Assembly: GCF_000283155.1 (NCBI RefSeq)
Contig: NW_004454260.1
Coordinates: 4,367,749-4,431,748, forward strand
Origin: Ceratotherium simum simum
Taxonomy: Eukaryota > Chordata > Mammalia > Perissodactyla > Rhinocerotidae
Direction: 5' to 3'
DNA: 64,000 nucleotides
Shown here: positions 1 to 11,100 of the stretch, one piece after another
How positions within the stretch are numbered: position 1 is the stretch's first letter
Layout of the letters: each line of letters begins with the position of its first letter
Made by a program: the position numbers and the translations under genes
Notes under the pieces: model-generated
What the model was told of the DNA's origin: nothing
Database searches by the model: none
Seen by the model: the letters and a program-made list of their open reading frames with translations, nothing else

Positions 1-454
1 AATTCACAATATTAATAAAAATGAGTTTATGACCTTAAATTTGAGGAGCATTTAATATTAATCATTGCATAAAAAAACCTAAAATGTTCTGCGATTCTAC
101 CGTTCACATACGAAAGAAACTTGAGAAGTCTTCCCAAATTTGACAACACACTAAAATTGTTCATGTTATTTTCAATAATGAACGTGAGGCAGGAAATTTT
201 CTAAGATGTCAATAATAATAATAAAAATCCTCTGATCAACCATGCTAGAGAAAAGACTGGACTACCTTTCTATTCTACCCATAGAAAATGATGCTACAGA
301 ATCATTCTACCATTTCACACTCACCGTTGCTAGTGCCATCAAGTCGATTGTGACTCCTAGTGACTCTCTGTACAGCAGACTAGAACCCTGCCTGGTCTTT
401 TTGCACCATCCTCTCATCTTCCAGCACTATATCAGATAATGCTCTGCTGCTATT
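1..454. other. Unassigned AT-rich sequence
   Basis: No gene or confidently recognised repeat is seen. The short open frame at 242-439 has no recognisable motif and is unlikely to be coding. Confidence 0.5.
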
Positions 455-645
455 CATAGGGTTTTCATGGGTGACCCTGCTGGTATTTGAAACAACCATG
501 GCATTGCTTTCAGCATCACAGCAACATGCAACCACCACAGTATGACAACCGACAGACAGGTGGTGTGGCTCCCTGACTGGGAAACGAACCTGGGCCCTGG
601 TGCTGAGAACACTGAATCTTAACCACTAGATCATCAGGGCTGGCT
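455..645 (-). repeat. tRNA-derived SINE
   Basis: Read on the minus strand, the sequence begins with a tRNA-like head: an A-box-like stretch around GTGGTTAAGATTCAGTG, then a B-box-like GGTTCGTTTCC. A non-tRNA body follows. These are the internal RNA polymerase III promoter boxes of a SINE. It lies directly against an L1 tail. Family assignment beyond tRNA-derived SINE is not certain. Confidence 0.65.
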
Positions 646-1366
646 TCACACCCATTAGAATGGCTATAATAAAAAATACAGACAATAACAAATGTTGGTT
701 AGGATGTGGAGAAATTTGAACCTTCATACGTTGCTGATGGAATGGTGTAGCCACTATGGAACACAGTTCAGCAGGGAAGTTCAATAGAGTTACATATGAC
801 GCATAAATTCTACTCTAAGTATATACCCACGAGAAATGAAAATATAACATCCACATAAAAACTTGTACACAAATGTTTATAGCAGCACTATTCATAAAAG
901 CCAAAAGTGGAAACAAGCTAAATGTCCATCAATTGATGAATGGATAAATAAAATGTGGCCTAACCATATGGTGGAATATTATTTGGCAATAAAAAGGAAT
1001 GAAGTTCTGATACATGCTGCAACATGGATGAGCACTGAAAACATTATGCTAAGTGAAAGGAATCAGTCACAAAAAGACCACATATTGTATGATTCCATTT
1101 ATATGAAATGTCCAGAATAGGCAAATCCATAGAGACAGAAAGTAGATTAGTGGTTACCAGGGGCTGAGGGGGTTGTATTCTCTCCAAGAAGACTGACTGC
1201 TAATAGTATAGGGTTTATTTTTGGAGTGATAAAAATTTTCTAAAATTGACTGTGGTGATGATTGCACAACTCTGTGAATATACTAAAAACCATTGAATCA
1301 TATACTTTAAATGGGTGAGTTGTGTGGTATATGAAATATATCTCAATAAAGCTCTTTAAAAAAATC
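646..1366 (+). repeat. L1 3' end (ORF2 C-terminus and 3'UTR)
   Basis: The sequence follows the familiar L1 3' end: an ACACCCATTAGAATGGCT-like stretch, then AACAAATGTTGG, then the ORF2 C-terminal region, and finally an A-rich tail near 1355-1366. The 85-codon open frame at 863-1120 is a remnant of the ORF2 C-terminus (it contains a W-I-N-K-M-W-P-like segment). It is strongly 5'-truncated and not functional. Confidence 0.85.
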
Positions 1367-2310
1367 ATTCCAAAGAGGTGATCAAGAGTATGTAGCCAAA
1401 ACACATGGAGGAAAAGTATTATAGATGTACTTTAGGAAGTTAATTAATAGAAATACCTATTATGTAGGTATTTAATAAAAATATGTGAATTTTCTGGATT
1501 TGGTGAGGTTTGTGGAATTTGTCAACTTTCAGAAATTTGTATTTGAAATTTTTTTCCATTCTATATAAATATGCATTTTTGTACCCCCAAAATAAATAAA
1601 TATTCCACAACCTAGTATCCCAAAGTAGCCTTCAGAAATAGTAAGGATTAACTGCATGTATGAATAATGCACGAGAGAATTTAAACTTCCTTTTCATTTC
1701 TTCTTTTGACCTCCAGTATGCAAGGTCTTGCGGACTTGATAGTTTCTCTTTCTTTCCAGAGGGGGAGGGATATAGTATTGGATAAAAACAGGCCAGGCCA
1801 TGTCTCTTTTAGGGGCTGCTGCGTCTCTCTCGGCTGGGCCTGGGTGCTTCCTTCTTCCCTTTACCAATGTGAATGATTGTACATTCTGACACTGAACTTG
1901 AGCACAACTGTGATCATTTGAGTGGGGGCCTGGGATCTCTAGGGGGCTGGAGTAGCAGAAATAGGGATTCTTACTCTATTTTCAATATTTCAAATAGCCT
2001 AACAAAATATTTACACACAAAACACACACTGGAGAAATGAAATGTAAACTTTTGTTTGATCTGCTTTGGGTTTTATCAACTCAGAAGTGGTAACACTGGT
2101 TAATCTGTGCTGATCAGAATCTCCAACAATTGATTATTTAAAGTGGGAAAAATGAATGATTATCTATTATATGTGATCAGTTTTGTAAGTAAAATCTTAA
2201 AACATTTTGGATTCAGGGAGAAAAAAACAAAATTTCCTTTGTGATGAAAATGGGAAACATTTCTGTTGCTTAACTTTTGAAATGCCCCTTTATTGAACAG
2301 GAACTTTACA
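1367..2310. other. Unassigned, probably unique sequence
   Basis: I see no gene, splice-framed exon or clear repeat here. It is AT-rich with scattered short A and T runs. Confidence 0.4.
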
Positions 2311-2445
2311 TAATTAGTCATGCTAACAACAATTCTGTAAGGTAGTATTATCCTCATTCTAGAATTGAGGAAGCAGAGACTCAGATTATAGGTGTCTATT
2401 TCCAGGGCCCTTAACTAGTAAGCTCATGTAAATCTAGGTCCACTC
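2311..2445 (-). repeat. MIR SINE fragment
   Basis: The strand shown carries the reverse of the MIR core (TTATCCTCATTCTAGAATTG, then AGCAGAGACTCAG), in the usual order for an antisense copy. Boundaries are approximate. Confidence 0.6.
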
Positions 2446-2960
2446 TGCCTTCTATATGAATAGTTATGTCTGAGTATAGTCGGTATGGTTTTAGACTCAG
2501 CTTAAAATCCTTGACTTCCCTTTATGAGTTGTTGGTTCATTTCCCCAGTAAAGGCCGCCAGGCTAGTGGTCAAGCCTCAGAGAAGCAACTACATTTTGTA
2601 CTTGGTCTTACTCGTGATTCTTTGCCAGCAAAATCATCACATACCGTGGTTCGAGAAAGACAGTAGTTTATTGGGAATAGGCACTCAGGGACTGTCTTCT
2701 TTGGGTCTTTCTGTAACGGTGAAGGGAGGATCCATAAAGGAGAAATATGCCCGAGTAACTGGGGTGCTTTAAAACCTATACCTTTGACCAAACTGCTGCT
2801 CTGGCAGGGGAGCATGGACTGCGACCATTTTTCAGGGGTTGGAATGGATTTGTATAAGTGCATCCATTCCCTCATTCGGGTTCCTCTGGTGGCTGCCACT
2901 GGCTGGCTGACAGCTGTGAATGGGGCAGTCAACGCAAAAATAGGCGACTCAACATGCCTC
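2446..2960 (-). other. Possible old LTR or other repeat, unresolved
   Basis: Moderately GC-balanced sequence. On the minus strand it has CAATAAACTACTGTC near 2660-2675, which resembles a polyadenylation signal followed by a U5-like stretch. The 120-codon minus-strand frame at 2570-2932 has no recognisable domain. I could not match it to a named family. Confidence 0.25.
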
Positions 2961-3732
2961 GCTGCTGCATCCTGACCTGGCGGGCATCCATCCCCAACTC
3001 AAAGCTGAGCCATGTCAGTCCGTTCCCTTTATTTGGGCATCTTCTACCGCTCACAAGAAGGAAACTAGTCTTGGTGACATTAAGGCTGTAGCACCAACGT
3101 ACCAAAAACACCACGCAGCTGGCCGCATGGGGTTCCCCCTCCAGGTGCACAGATCGCGCAGGCTGAACTGGCCGGTGAGGCGCTCTGCCCTCGGGGACCT
3201 CACCGCGGGCGGCTCTGGGGTCTCCCCCGCCATTTGCCAGAGGAGGGCGCCCATCCAGCCCGTGTCTGCCGCACTGGTCTGTGGCAATTTCGATCGAAAA
3301 CGCCGTTTTTGAGTGAGCTGTGCCCCGGCGCGCACATTCGGGTGGGACAGTCCCAAGACAGGACTGCGAGGTGGGCGGGGCCGCCTCGAAGGGGATGGAC
3401 CTTAAATGGGTCGACGGTCCCCGGGACTCCGGCGGCGGTTCGTCGCCCGAGGACCCTCTCAGAGAGGTCAAGCACAACACGGACCCAGGAGGCCCCCGCC
3501 CGCTGCCCCGGACCCCGAGGCGACGGGTGGGCGCGAGTGTGGGACCCGCGCGAACTGGCGCTCGACCCCGGACCCCGCGAGACGGCGCCGCCTCGGGGTC
3601 CCCTCCCGCGGCCCCTCCTGAGAGGAAAGCGCCGCTCGCTCCTCACGGGGGAAACCCCCGGGCGAGAAGACAAAGCAACGGCAGCCTTCGGCTCGCCAGC
3701 GAGGCCGGCGTGGCGCGAGCGCGCGGCGGCCT
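2961..3732. promoter_or_regulatory. CpG island, candidate host promoter
   Basis: CpG density rises sharply from about 3120 and is extreme from 3300 to the gap. There is a GC box (GGGCGGGGCC) at about 3374-3383 and many intact CGCG-type steps, unlike the CpG-poor flanks. Unmethylated islands of this kind usually mark promoters or first exons. Long open frames occur on both strands (for example 2929-3480 minus and 3320-3838 plus), but they are what stop-poor GC-rich DNA gives by chance. Which gene and which direction cannot be told from the sequence. Confidence 0.7.
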
Positions 3733-3832
3733 NNNNNNNNNNNNNNNNNNNNNNNNNNNNNNNNNNNNNNNNNNNNNNNNNNNNNNNNNNNNNNNNNNNN
3801 NNNNNNNNNNNNNNNNNNNNNNNNNNNNNNNN
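3733..3832. other. Assembly gap of exactly 100 N
   Basis: One hundred consecutive N is the usual placeholder for a gap of unknown length. The right edge lies in an L1 5'UTR just before where ORF1 should start. The left edge lies in a CpG island. Confidence 0.98.
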
Positions 3833-5105
3833 GTTTGATGAATTGATCCTCTGCTGGCACATTTGTGGTAGTAAACACCTTTCTTATTTGGTATCACTTT
3901 GGTTACATTTGTTCTGAGCTGCTTCTGGTTGTATCTGAGAGCCTCCACTTTCCACCCTCCACTGCCTTTTCCAGAGGCGGCATCAGTGCCCTCCTTGTGC
4001 TGCTGTGGCTTTCAGGTTGTTGGTACCTTGTTGCTTCTGATGTGACTGCAATCTCAGGTGATGTCACTGGGTCACCAGGCTGTGAGCACTTCTTTGATCA
4101 CCTGGGTCTCGTGTTCCCCCATTGGCTGTCTGTGAGCTCTCCACAGGCTTGGATGCTGCTATCCCATGAACCACCTGTGCTGCTCTTCCTGGGTAGTCTG
4201 GGGGTGCTTGTTGTACCACTGCCAGGGGTGCTGGGTTTGTGCATGTTGATGTCCCTGCCAGGGTGCCTGGGACTCAAGGACTTATATGCAGCCCCTGCTG
4301 CTGGTGGAGTTGGTGTCAGGGCTGCCACCACTGTGGGCTGGGTCACTGGTTCTGCTGTGGTTACTGAAGCCTCTGATCACAGGTTCCACCTACCACTGCT
4401 GGGGGGATCAGGGGCTAAGCAAGATGATGTTACTGTTACTGCTTGCTGTGAAGCCTCTGGTCTCCAGTGCTAGCTGGTGTGTTTTGAGAACTCAAGTCAG
4501 GGTGCCCCACCCCAGCTGGGGAAATCTGAGTTTTGTATACTTTCCTTACTGTCGGAAAGACCTGGCCACTGCTGGCGGAGGGTGAGGGGATGTGTTTGCT
4601 GGATCTGCTGGGAGATGGGCAATGAGCAAGCCATGCCCACTTTTTCTGCCCCCATCACAACCACTGGTAGTTGCATGGGCTGGATCTGCTGGGAGATGGG
4701 CAGGGAGCAAGCTGCACCTACCTTCTCTGCCTCTGCGATGACCATTCACAAGTACAGGAGCTGGATCTACTGGGATATAGGCAGGGAGAAAGCCGTGCCT
4801 GTTTCTTTTTCTTTTCTGTTTTCTGCCCCTGCTGTGACTGCTCACAGACATGTGGACCAGTATGAAGATCTGCACCCTGGATTGCTGCTGCTGGTGAGTG
4901 AGAAGGGACTGCTCCTCTAGTTCCACTGCCTCCCAGGGGTGCAGTCCACCTACCTTCAGATTTATAGATGCATGGATCTCTTATGTGTCCTATTGTGCTG
5001 TGTAGGGAATCTGCTGTTGGTCAATGGATGTCTGACTGGTTGCAACTTAGAGGACAGAGACAAAAGGAAGAACTCACTCTGCCATGGCACTGACAACACT
5101 CTCAT
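3833..5105 (-). mobile_element. L1 5'UTR (rest of element lost in gap)
   Basis: Reverse-complemented, this matches the 5'UTR of the L1 at 19628-26054. Shared landmarks are CCTCTAAGTTGCAAC near 5045, a CATCTGAAGGTAGGTGG-like stretch near 4950, and at the far end the stretch before ORF1 (ACTACCACAAATGTGC, then CAGCAGAGGATCA). It therefore runs from an L1 5' end near 5105 leftward to within a few bases of the expected ORF1 ATG, where the N gap begins. At about 1.27 kb it is longer than the roughly 0.78-kb 5'UTR of the other copy, partly because of internal tandem units. The long frames here (such as 3865-4473 plus) are non-coding. Confidence 0.8.
4601..4843. repeat. 81-bp tandem repeat inside L1 5'UTR
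   Basis: Three units start at 4601, 4682 and 4763, each with GGATCTGCTGGGAGATGGGC or a close variant. The spacing is exactly 81 bp both times. The third unit has a T/C-rich expansion and is the most diverged. Confidence 0.85.
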
Positions 5106-8026
5106 TGCCCATTTTAACAATAGGATTGTTTTCCTTTTTGTTGTTGAATTGTAAGAATTCTTGATCTACTCAGGATATTAATTCCTTATTGAATACATGA
5201 TTTGTAAATATTTTCTTTAATTCTGTAGGTTATCTTTTCCCTCTCTGATATGTCCTTTGATGCACAAAGGTTTTAAATTTTGATGAAGTCTAATTTGTCT
5301 ATTTTTCTTTTATTGCTTGTACTTTTGTTATCATATCTAAGAATCCACTGACAAATCCAAAGTCATGAAGATTTACCCCAATGTTTTATTCTAAGTTTTA
5401 TAGTGTTACCTCTTACATTTAAGTCTTTGATCCATTTTGAGTTAATTTTTGTATATGGCATGAGGTAAGGGTACAACTTCATTATTTTGCATGTGGATAT
5501 CCTATTGTCGCAGAACTATTTGTTGAAAAGACTATTCTTTCCCCATTGAATGGTTTTGGCACCCTTTTGAAAATCAATTGGCCATGGATATATGGGTTTA
5601 TTTCTGGACTATCAATTCTATCCCATTGACCCATATGTTTATCCTATGCCAGTGCCACACTGTTTTGATTAGCTTTGTAATAAGTTCTGAAATTGGGAAC
5701 GTGAGTCCTCCAATTTTGTTCTTTTTCCAAGATTACTTTGGCTATTCAGGGTCATTGGCAATTCCATATGTAGTGTAGGATCAGCTTGTCCATTTTTGCA
5801 ATAAGGCTGTTGACATTTTGATAGGGATTGCATTGAATCTGTGGACAGCCCTGGTAATATTACCATCTTAATGTTAAGTCTTCCAGTCCATGAACATGGA
5901 ATGTATTTTCTTTTTTTTAAGTTTCCGTAATTCTTTCAATGATGTTTCATACTTTTCATTGTACAAGTCTTGCACCTCCTTGGTCAAATTTATTCCTAGT
6001 TTTTATTCTTTGAGATACCGTTGTAAATAGAATTATTTTCTTAATTTCAATTTTGGGTTATTCTTTGCTAGTGTTTAGAAATGTAACTGAATTTTGTATG
6101 TTGATTTTGTACTTTGCCACCTTGATGAATTTGGTTATTGGCTTTAATATTTTTTGTGTGTAGATTCTTTAGTATTTTCTATATATAAGATCATGTAATC
6201 TGTGAATAGAGAGAGTTTACTTTATCCTTTCCAATTTGGATACCTTTCATTTCTTTTTCTTTCCTAGTTGCCTTGGTTAGAACTTCCAGTACAATGTTGA
6301 ATAGAAGTGGCAAGGGAAGACATCATTTTCTTATTCCTGACCTTAAGGGGGAAATCTTTAAGTCTTTCACCACTAAGTATGATGGTAGTTGTGGGTTTTT
6401 CATAGATACTTTTTATAGGATTGAAGAAGTTCACTTTTATTTCTAGTTTCAATATTTTTATCATGAAGGGTATTGGATTTTGTCAAATAATTTTCTGCAT
6501 TGTTGTGGACTGAAGTATGTACCCCTCAAATTCATATGTTGCACCCCTCACCCCCAATGTGACCATATATGGAGATAGGGCCTTTAAGGAGGTAATTAAA
6601 GTTAAATGAGGTCATAAGGATGGGGCCTTATTCCAATAGTACTCATGTCTTTGTAAGAAGAGGAAGAGACACTAAAAGCGTGCACACAGAGATAAAAGAG
6701 CATGTGAAGACACAGTGAGAAGGTGACCATCTGCAAGCCAGGAAGAAAGGCCTCACAAGAAACCAACCCTTCTGGGACCTTAATCTTGAACTTCCAGTCT
6801 CCAGAACTGTGAGAAAATAAATTTCTGTTGTTTAAGCCACCAAGTTTGTGGTATTTAATTATGGAAGCTTGAGCAAAGTAATATATGCATCAGTTGTAAT
6901 GATCATGTGGTTTTGTTCTTTCATTCTATTATTGTGATGTATTATATTGATTGATTTTCATATTTCAAATTACTTTTGCATTCCTAGGATAGTGTCCTCA
7001 TTTTCACTCCTGATTTTAGAATTTGAGCTTTCTCTGCTTTATTCTTTGTCAGTCTAGCTAAAGGTATATTAATTTTATTGATCTTTTTGAAGAATCAACT
7101 TTTGGTTTCATTGACTGTCTCTTGTTTTTTTATTCTCTATTTTTATTTATCTCCATTATAATCTTTATTATTTCCTTCTTCTGTTTGCTTTGAGTTTAGT
7201 TTTATCTTATTTTTCTAATTCTTTAAGGTAGAATGTTTGCTTATTTATTTGAGATCTTTTTTTTTAAAATGTAGGATTTATAGCTATAAATGTTCCTCTG
7301 AGCACTGCTTTTGCTGCATCTCCTTAATTTTGGTATGTTGTATTCTCATTCTCATTTGTCTGAAAGTATTTTCCAATTCCCCTTGTGATTTTTTTGTAAC
7401 CTATTGGTTGTTTAAGAGAATGTTGTTTAATTTCCACATATTTTTGAATTTTCCAAATTTCCTTCTTTATTTCTTAATTTTATTCCATTGTGCTTACTGA
7501 AGATACTTTGTTTGATTTTGATCATTTTATATTTATTCAAACTTTTTTAATAGGCTAACATATGGTCTATCTTGGAGAATATTCCATGGACACTTGAGAA
7601 AAATGTGTATTATTTTTGGTTGGAGTGTCTTCAGATCTAGTTGGCATATATATTGTTCAAGTGATGTATATACTTGTGATCTTGTGTCTATTGTTCTGTC
7701 AATCATTAAAAGTAGTGGGAAATTGTTATCATCAATTATTATTGTTGAACTGTGTATTTCCCCATTCAATTCTGCCAACTTTTGCTTCATGTATATGGGG
7801 CTCTGTTGTTAGGTGCATATATGTCTATAATTATTTCTTCTTGATTGTTGACCCTTTTATCATTATATAGGGTCCTTCTTTGTCTCTTGTAACAATTTTT
7901 GTCTTAAAGTTTTTGTCTCTGATATTAGTATAGCCACTCTAGCTTTCTTTTGGTTACTGTTTTCACGAAATATCTTTCCATCCTTTCACTTTCAACTTAC
8001 TTGTGTCTTTGGATCTAAAGTGAGTC
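5106..8026 (-). mobile_element. Older L1 ORF2 fragment, antisense
   Basis: The plus strand reads as reverse-complement L1 ORF2 throughout. It starts with the C-terminal region (TTGTTGAATTGTAAGAATTC) and passes the reversed RT region (for example TTCTATATATAAGATCATGT, then CTGTGAATAGAGAG, which is the reverse of the FADD neighbourhood). It continues into the N-terminal half and ends abruptly at about 8026. A MaLR LTR splits it at 6501-6885. Frames are broken everywhere, so this is an old dead copy. All short ORFs here are remnants. Confidence 0.85.
6501..6885 (+). mobile_element. MaLR (MST/MLT-like) solo LTR
   Basis: It begins TGTTGTGGACTGAA, includes CAAATTCATATGTTG, CCCCCAATGTGACC and ATAAATTTCTGTTGTTTAAG, and so follows the ERVL-MaLR LTR pattern. 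A 5-bp target-site duplication TGCAT flanks it (6496-6500 and 6886-6890). Joining the L1 across it restores the L1 reading order, so the LTR inserted after the L1. Confidence 0.85.
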
Positions 8027-8310
8027 TCGGGCGCTCGCCGTCCCGTGGGCGGTTGGCTTGGCTTTGTCGCTCCTCTGTCCCCGCGGTCCCTGGGCCGCTT
8101 GTGTCTGTGCCTTCCCGTCAGGTTCAGGTGACTTTTCCCTTGCTCGCTCTTTCTTTGTGTTTGTCGGGAGCCAGGAGGGGCAGCTTCGTGGCGTTCAGGG
8201 TTAGGGGTTTTAATTCAGCCCTCCGCCTTCAGAAGCTAAGAGCTGGAAGAAAAGCCCGAGGACTCGTTCTTGCTTACTGATCGAGAGGACAGCGTTCAAG
8301 AGGACCTAAG
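8027..8310. promoter_or_regulatory. CpG-rich patch, possible displaced part of a CpG island
   Basis: Directly after the L1 breakpoint the sequence turns GC-rich with many CpGs (GGGCGCTCGCCGTCCCGTGG, then CCCCGCGG), fading by about 8310. A donor-like CAG/GTGACT occurs near 8125-8130. It may be an untranslated first exon with the start of intron 1, but no protein frame is recognised. Confidence 0.45.
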
Positions 8311-9365
8311 GCGCCGAGTTTTACCCTGCCAAGTCAGCTCTTGTGTTTAGGGACTATCACGTTTCTGTGTCAGAAAGAAACAAAAAACAAACTTGCATTG
8401 AGCGAGCAAACAGACAAGGGGAGATTATTCGGTGTTATATTCCCAGTAGCTTTTAAAGATTTCAGTCATTCTACTTCGCATGCGTTTACCTTTATCCGCG
8501 GTTTTCAGCTGTAAGTTCTGGCAAGTGATGTTCTGAGATTTTTTAAAAACGGGTTAACACTTACAGAACGCGGGTTTAGACTGTTGTCGGCGATCTTAAT
8601 AAGCAAGCAAAGTTGAGCGTTACCGTGCTCCTGATGTTAAAGGATGTTAAACACCCAGTAGGCGGAGGATGTAATGGGCATTAGGATTTCATTTTCCAGA
8701 GACTGGTTTGTCCGACAATGGGATCCAGGATTTCCACTCCACAATCTCTTGAGTGGATCCAGATGTTGGTGTAGGGAAGAGGGAGATCTGGAAAATTACT
8801 CTAAATGGGACTCTGGGAACAAATGCTTCATTTCATTACTGTAATTGAATATATGCAAAGGATTTTGCCAAGCCCGATAGCAACGTAAGACAGGATTTCT
8901 GCTGTCGAGGAGCTTGCTTTCCAGTAGGAGAGACTTCTGCATAGGTTCTGATGGAAGGAGAGGCTCCGGCCAAAGGGCTTGGAAGTCCTTGGAGAGGAGC
9001 TGGGTGTAGAGCTGGCCCTTGAAGGGGAGGGTTTGGCTGGCTTTTTGGGAGGGGGAAAAGGATGTTCCCTGCTGAAGGAAAGGAAATGCACTTTCTGTCC
9101 TCTTCCAAGAAATACTTTACCATCCTTTCTTTTCTTAGAGTATTTATAAATCAGGAGATATTCTTTTAAAAAGTCATTAAATTCCTCTTAAAAGTGCAAC
9201 ATGCTCAACAGAACCAGCAAAACAATGTGAAATAACACCTTTCCAACCAATTTTTAGTGGCTTGATGCGTATCCTTCTACAGCTTTCTTATATCCATCCA
9301 CAATCATATTACAAATATATGATATTGTCTTGTCAGATGTTTCATTAATATAAGCTTTTTGTACT
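8311..9365. other. Unique sequence, no gene seen
   Basis: CpGs persist to about 8600, as is common just downstream of a promoter. An NRF1-like core CGCATGCG lies at 8477-8484. Overlapping minus-strand frames near 8828-9123 have no recognisable domain. Confidence 0.4.
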
Positions 9366-9560
9366 AAAAGGAGCATTTTTAGTGGAAAGCACTTGGACTA
9401 GTAGGTAGGACACCTGGCTGGCAGGTTTTGTCACTGACGGTGAGTTTTTGCCACTGTCTTGGGCAGATCATTTAACCTCTGTAGCTCTAACTTCCTCCTC
9501 TATGGGATGAGGGGATTGGATGGATGCTCATCAGAGCCTTCTAGCTGTAGCATTTTATAG
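9366..9560 (+). repeat. MIR SINE
   Basis: Sense MIR order is seen: GCACTTGGACTAGTAGG, a diverged middle, GGGCAGATCATTTAACCTCT, then CTCCTCTATGGGATGAGG. Confidence 0.6.
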
Positions 9561-10748
9561 TTTTGTGCCTACACATGTATATGCATTACTTATTCAGTAA
9601 TTGTGCTCTTAATTGCACATTCTGAATATCTCTCAGTTTTTATGTTCTGTGAACGGATCAGCACTCTTATCCTGGCCATTGAATGTAGGAGAGTGATTAA
9701 AGCTGCAAAGCTAAAATAATCTTATTTTAAGGTAAAATTCCACAAGTGAATGTTATTTTTAAAGATGCATGAACAGGAAGCTTGATTTGCAAATCTGAAT
9801 GTGTATTTGGCTTTCCAAAAAGTTTTGTTGACACCGTTAACTTCATTTGTGACCAAAGAATAATACATAGTTTACTATGTACATTGTACTTGAAGTTCAA
9901 TTTTGCTTTTAATTAAACACTAGCAGTTAAAAACTTGGGATACCTTAGAAATCCTTATAGGCTAGTAAGTCTTGGGAATTTGGAAATAAAAATAAAATAA
10001 GACAGAAAATTAGCTCATTGAAAAAGGAAAATTCAAAGATACTTTCCATCAATGGCTCTATTTGCTTTCTAAAACCTTGATATCTATATATTTGTTTGCT
10101 AACCCTGATGGAAGATATGGGAGTGGGATTTAGCATGACATATTAAAGGAAAAACATGTCCAAGGCATTACTAATTTTAGAGGTGATTTTTTTTTTCTTT
10201 AGAAATTCTGGAATCATCTGTTATGCATTATTCATAAACTGAGACACCGCTGTGTTAATGGGTTAATCTCAGTCTTGGTTAAGGAGTGCTGAGGCAAAAA
10301 CTGTGAACATTAAAATGTGTATGTACTTTGGCCTCCAGACTGGTTTATTTGAGGTTTACTTGTGATAATGTTGTCATTTGGCAGTTATGAAAAGAGCATT
10401 TCTTTGGGCTTGGGTTGGATTAGGAGGTGAGTAACGGATGGTGATCCTTCCCAATTTTTAGAAATGAATTCAGACATGATGGAGGTTTAGGCATTCTGTG
10501 AAAAATGATTTGGTGATCAGTAGGTGACCGGAGTCTGCTTATCTGAAGATGTAAGTCAGGCTCACAGAAAGCTAGCTGAGAGTCTAGTCTAACCTCAAAT
10601 CTCTGCTGCCTCGAGTCTTCTCAGCATCTAGGTGTTCTTCCCTTGCAGTCTGGGCCAAGCTCAGAGGTCCTTGGCTTCCCTTGCTAAGAGCGGAGGTGTT
10701 TTGACCTTGAATGCTGCCTCGCTGCTCTTCCTGAGTTCTTTTACAGTT
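9561..10748. other. Unassigned, probably unique sequence
   Basis: No coding domain or recognisable repeat. Only short frames occur (for example 9945-10136 minus). Confidence 0.4.
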
Positions 10749-10758
10749 AAACCTGCCT

Positions 10759-11090
10759 GGGGCCAGCGCCATGGCTTAGCGGTTAAGTGCCCGCACTCCG
10801 CTACTGGCAGCCCGGATTTGGATCCCAGTGGCGGCCCGGGGTTCGGAGCCTGGGTGCACACCGACACACCGCTTGTCTGGCCATGCTGGGGCAGCGTCTC
10901 ACAGATAGCAACTAAGAAGGATGTGTAGCTATGACATACGGCTATCTACTGGGGCTTTGGGGAGAAAAAGGGGAAAAAAGGGAGGAGGATTGGCAATAGA
11001 TGTTAGCTCAGGGCCGGTCTTCCTCAGTAAAAAGAGGAAGATTGGCATGGATGTTAGCTGAGGGCTGATCTTCCTCACCAAAAAAAACAA
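10759..11090 (+). mobile_element. ERE SINE (perissodactyl)
   Basis: It has a tRNA-derived head (GGGGCCAGCGCCATGGCTTA, then GCGGTTAAGTGCCCGCACTC), the body segment CATGCTGGGGCAGCGTC, and the tail CTATCTACTGGGGCTTTGGG. Additional AGATGTTAGCTCAGGGC and ATGTTAGCTGAGGGC segments precede an A-rich end. A 10-bp TSD AAACCTGCCT flanks it at 10749-10758 and 11091-11100. Confidence 0.93.
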
Positions 11091-11100
11091 AAACCTGCCT

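Noticed and set aside
863..1120. 85-codon frame as a small gene
   Set aside because: It is the L1 ORF2 C-terminal remnant.
2570..3480. 120- and 183-codon minus-strand frames
   Set aside because: No domain, no splice context, and they overlap a possible old LTR and the CpG island.
3200..3948. Long open frames on both strands across the CpG island and the N gap
   Set aside because: N is read as X without stops, and GC-rich DNA has few stop codons. The frames on the two strands overlap each other and none contains a recognisable domain.
3865..4473. 202-codon plus-strand frame rich in L, V and G that looks like a membrane protein
   Set aside because: It lies in the reverse complement of an L1 5'UTR. 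The hydrophobic look comes from CTG/GTG-rich antisense sequence.
4601..4843. CRISPR-like array
   Set aside because: Units are contiguous and diverged, without unique spacers between identical repeats, and the setting is a mammalian L1.
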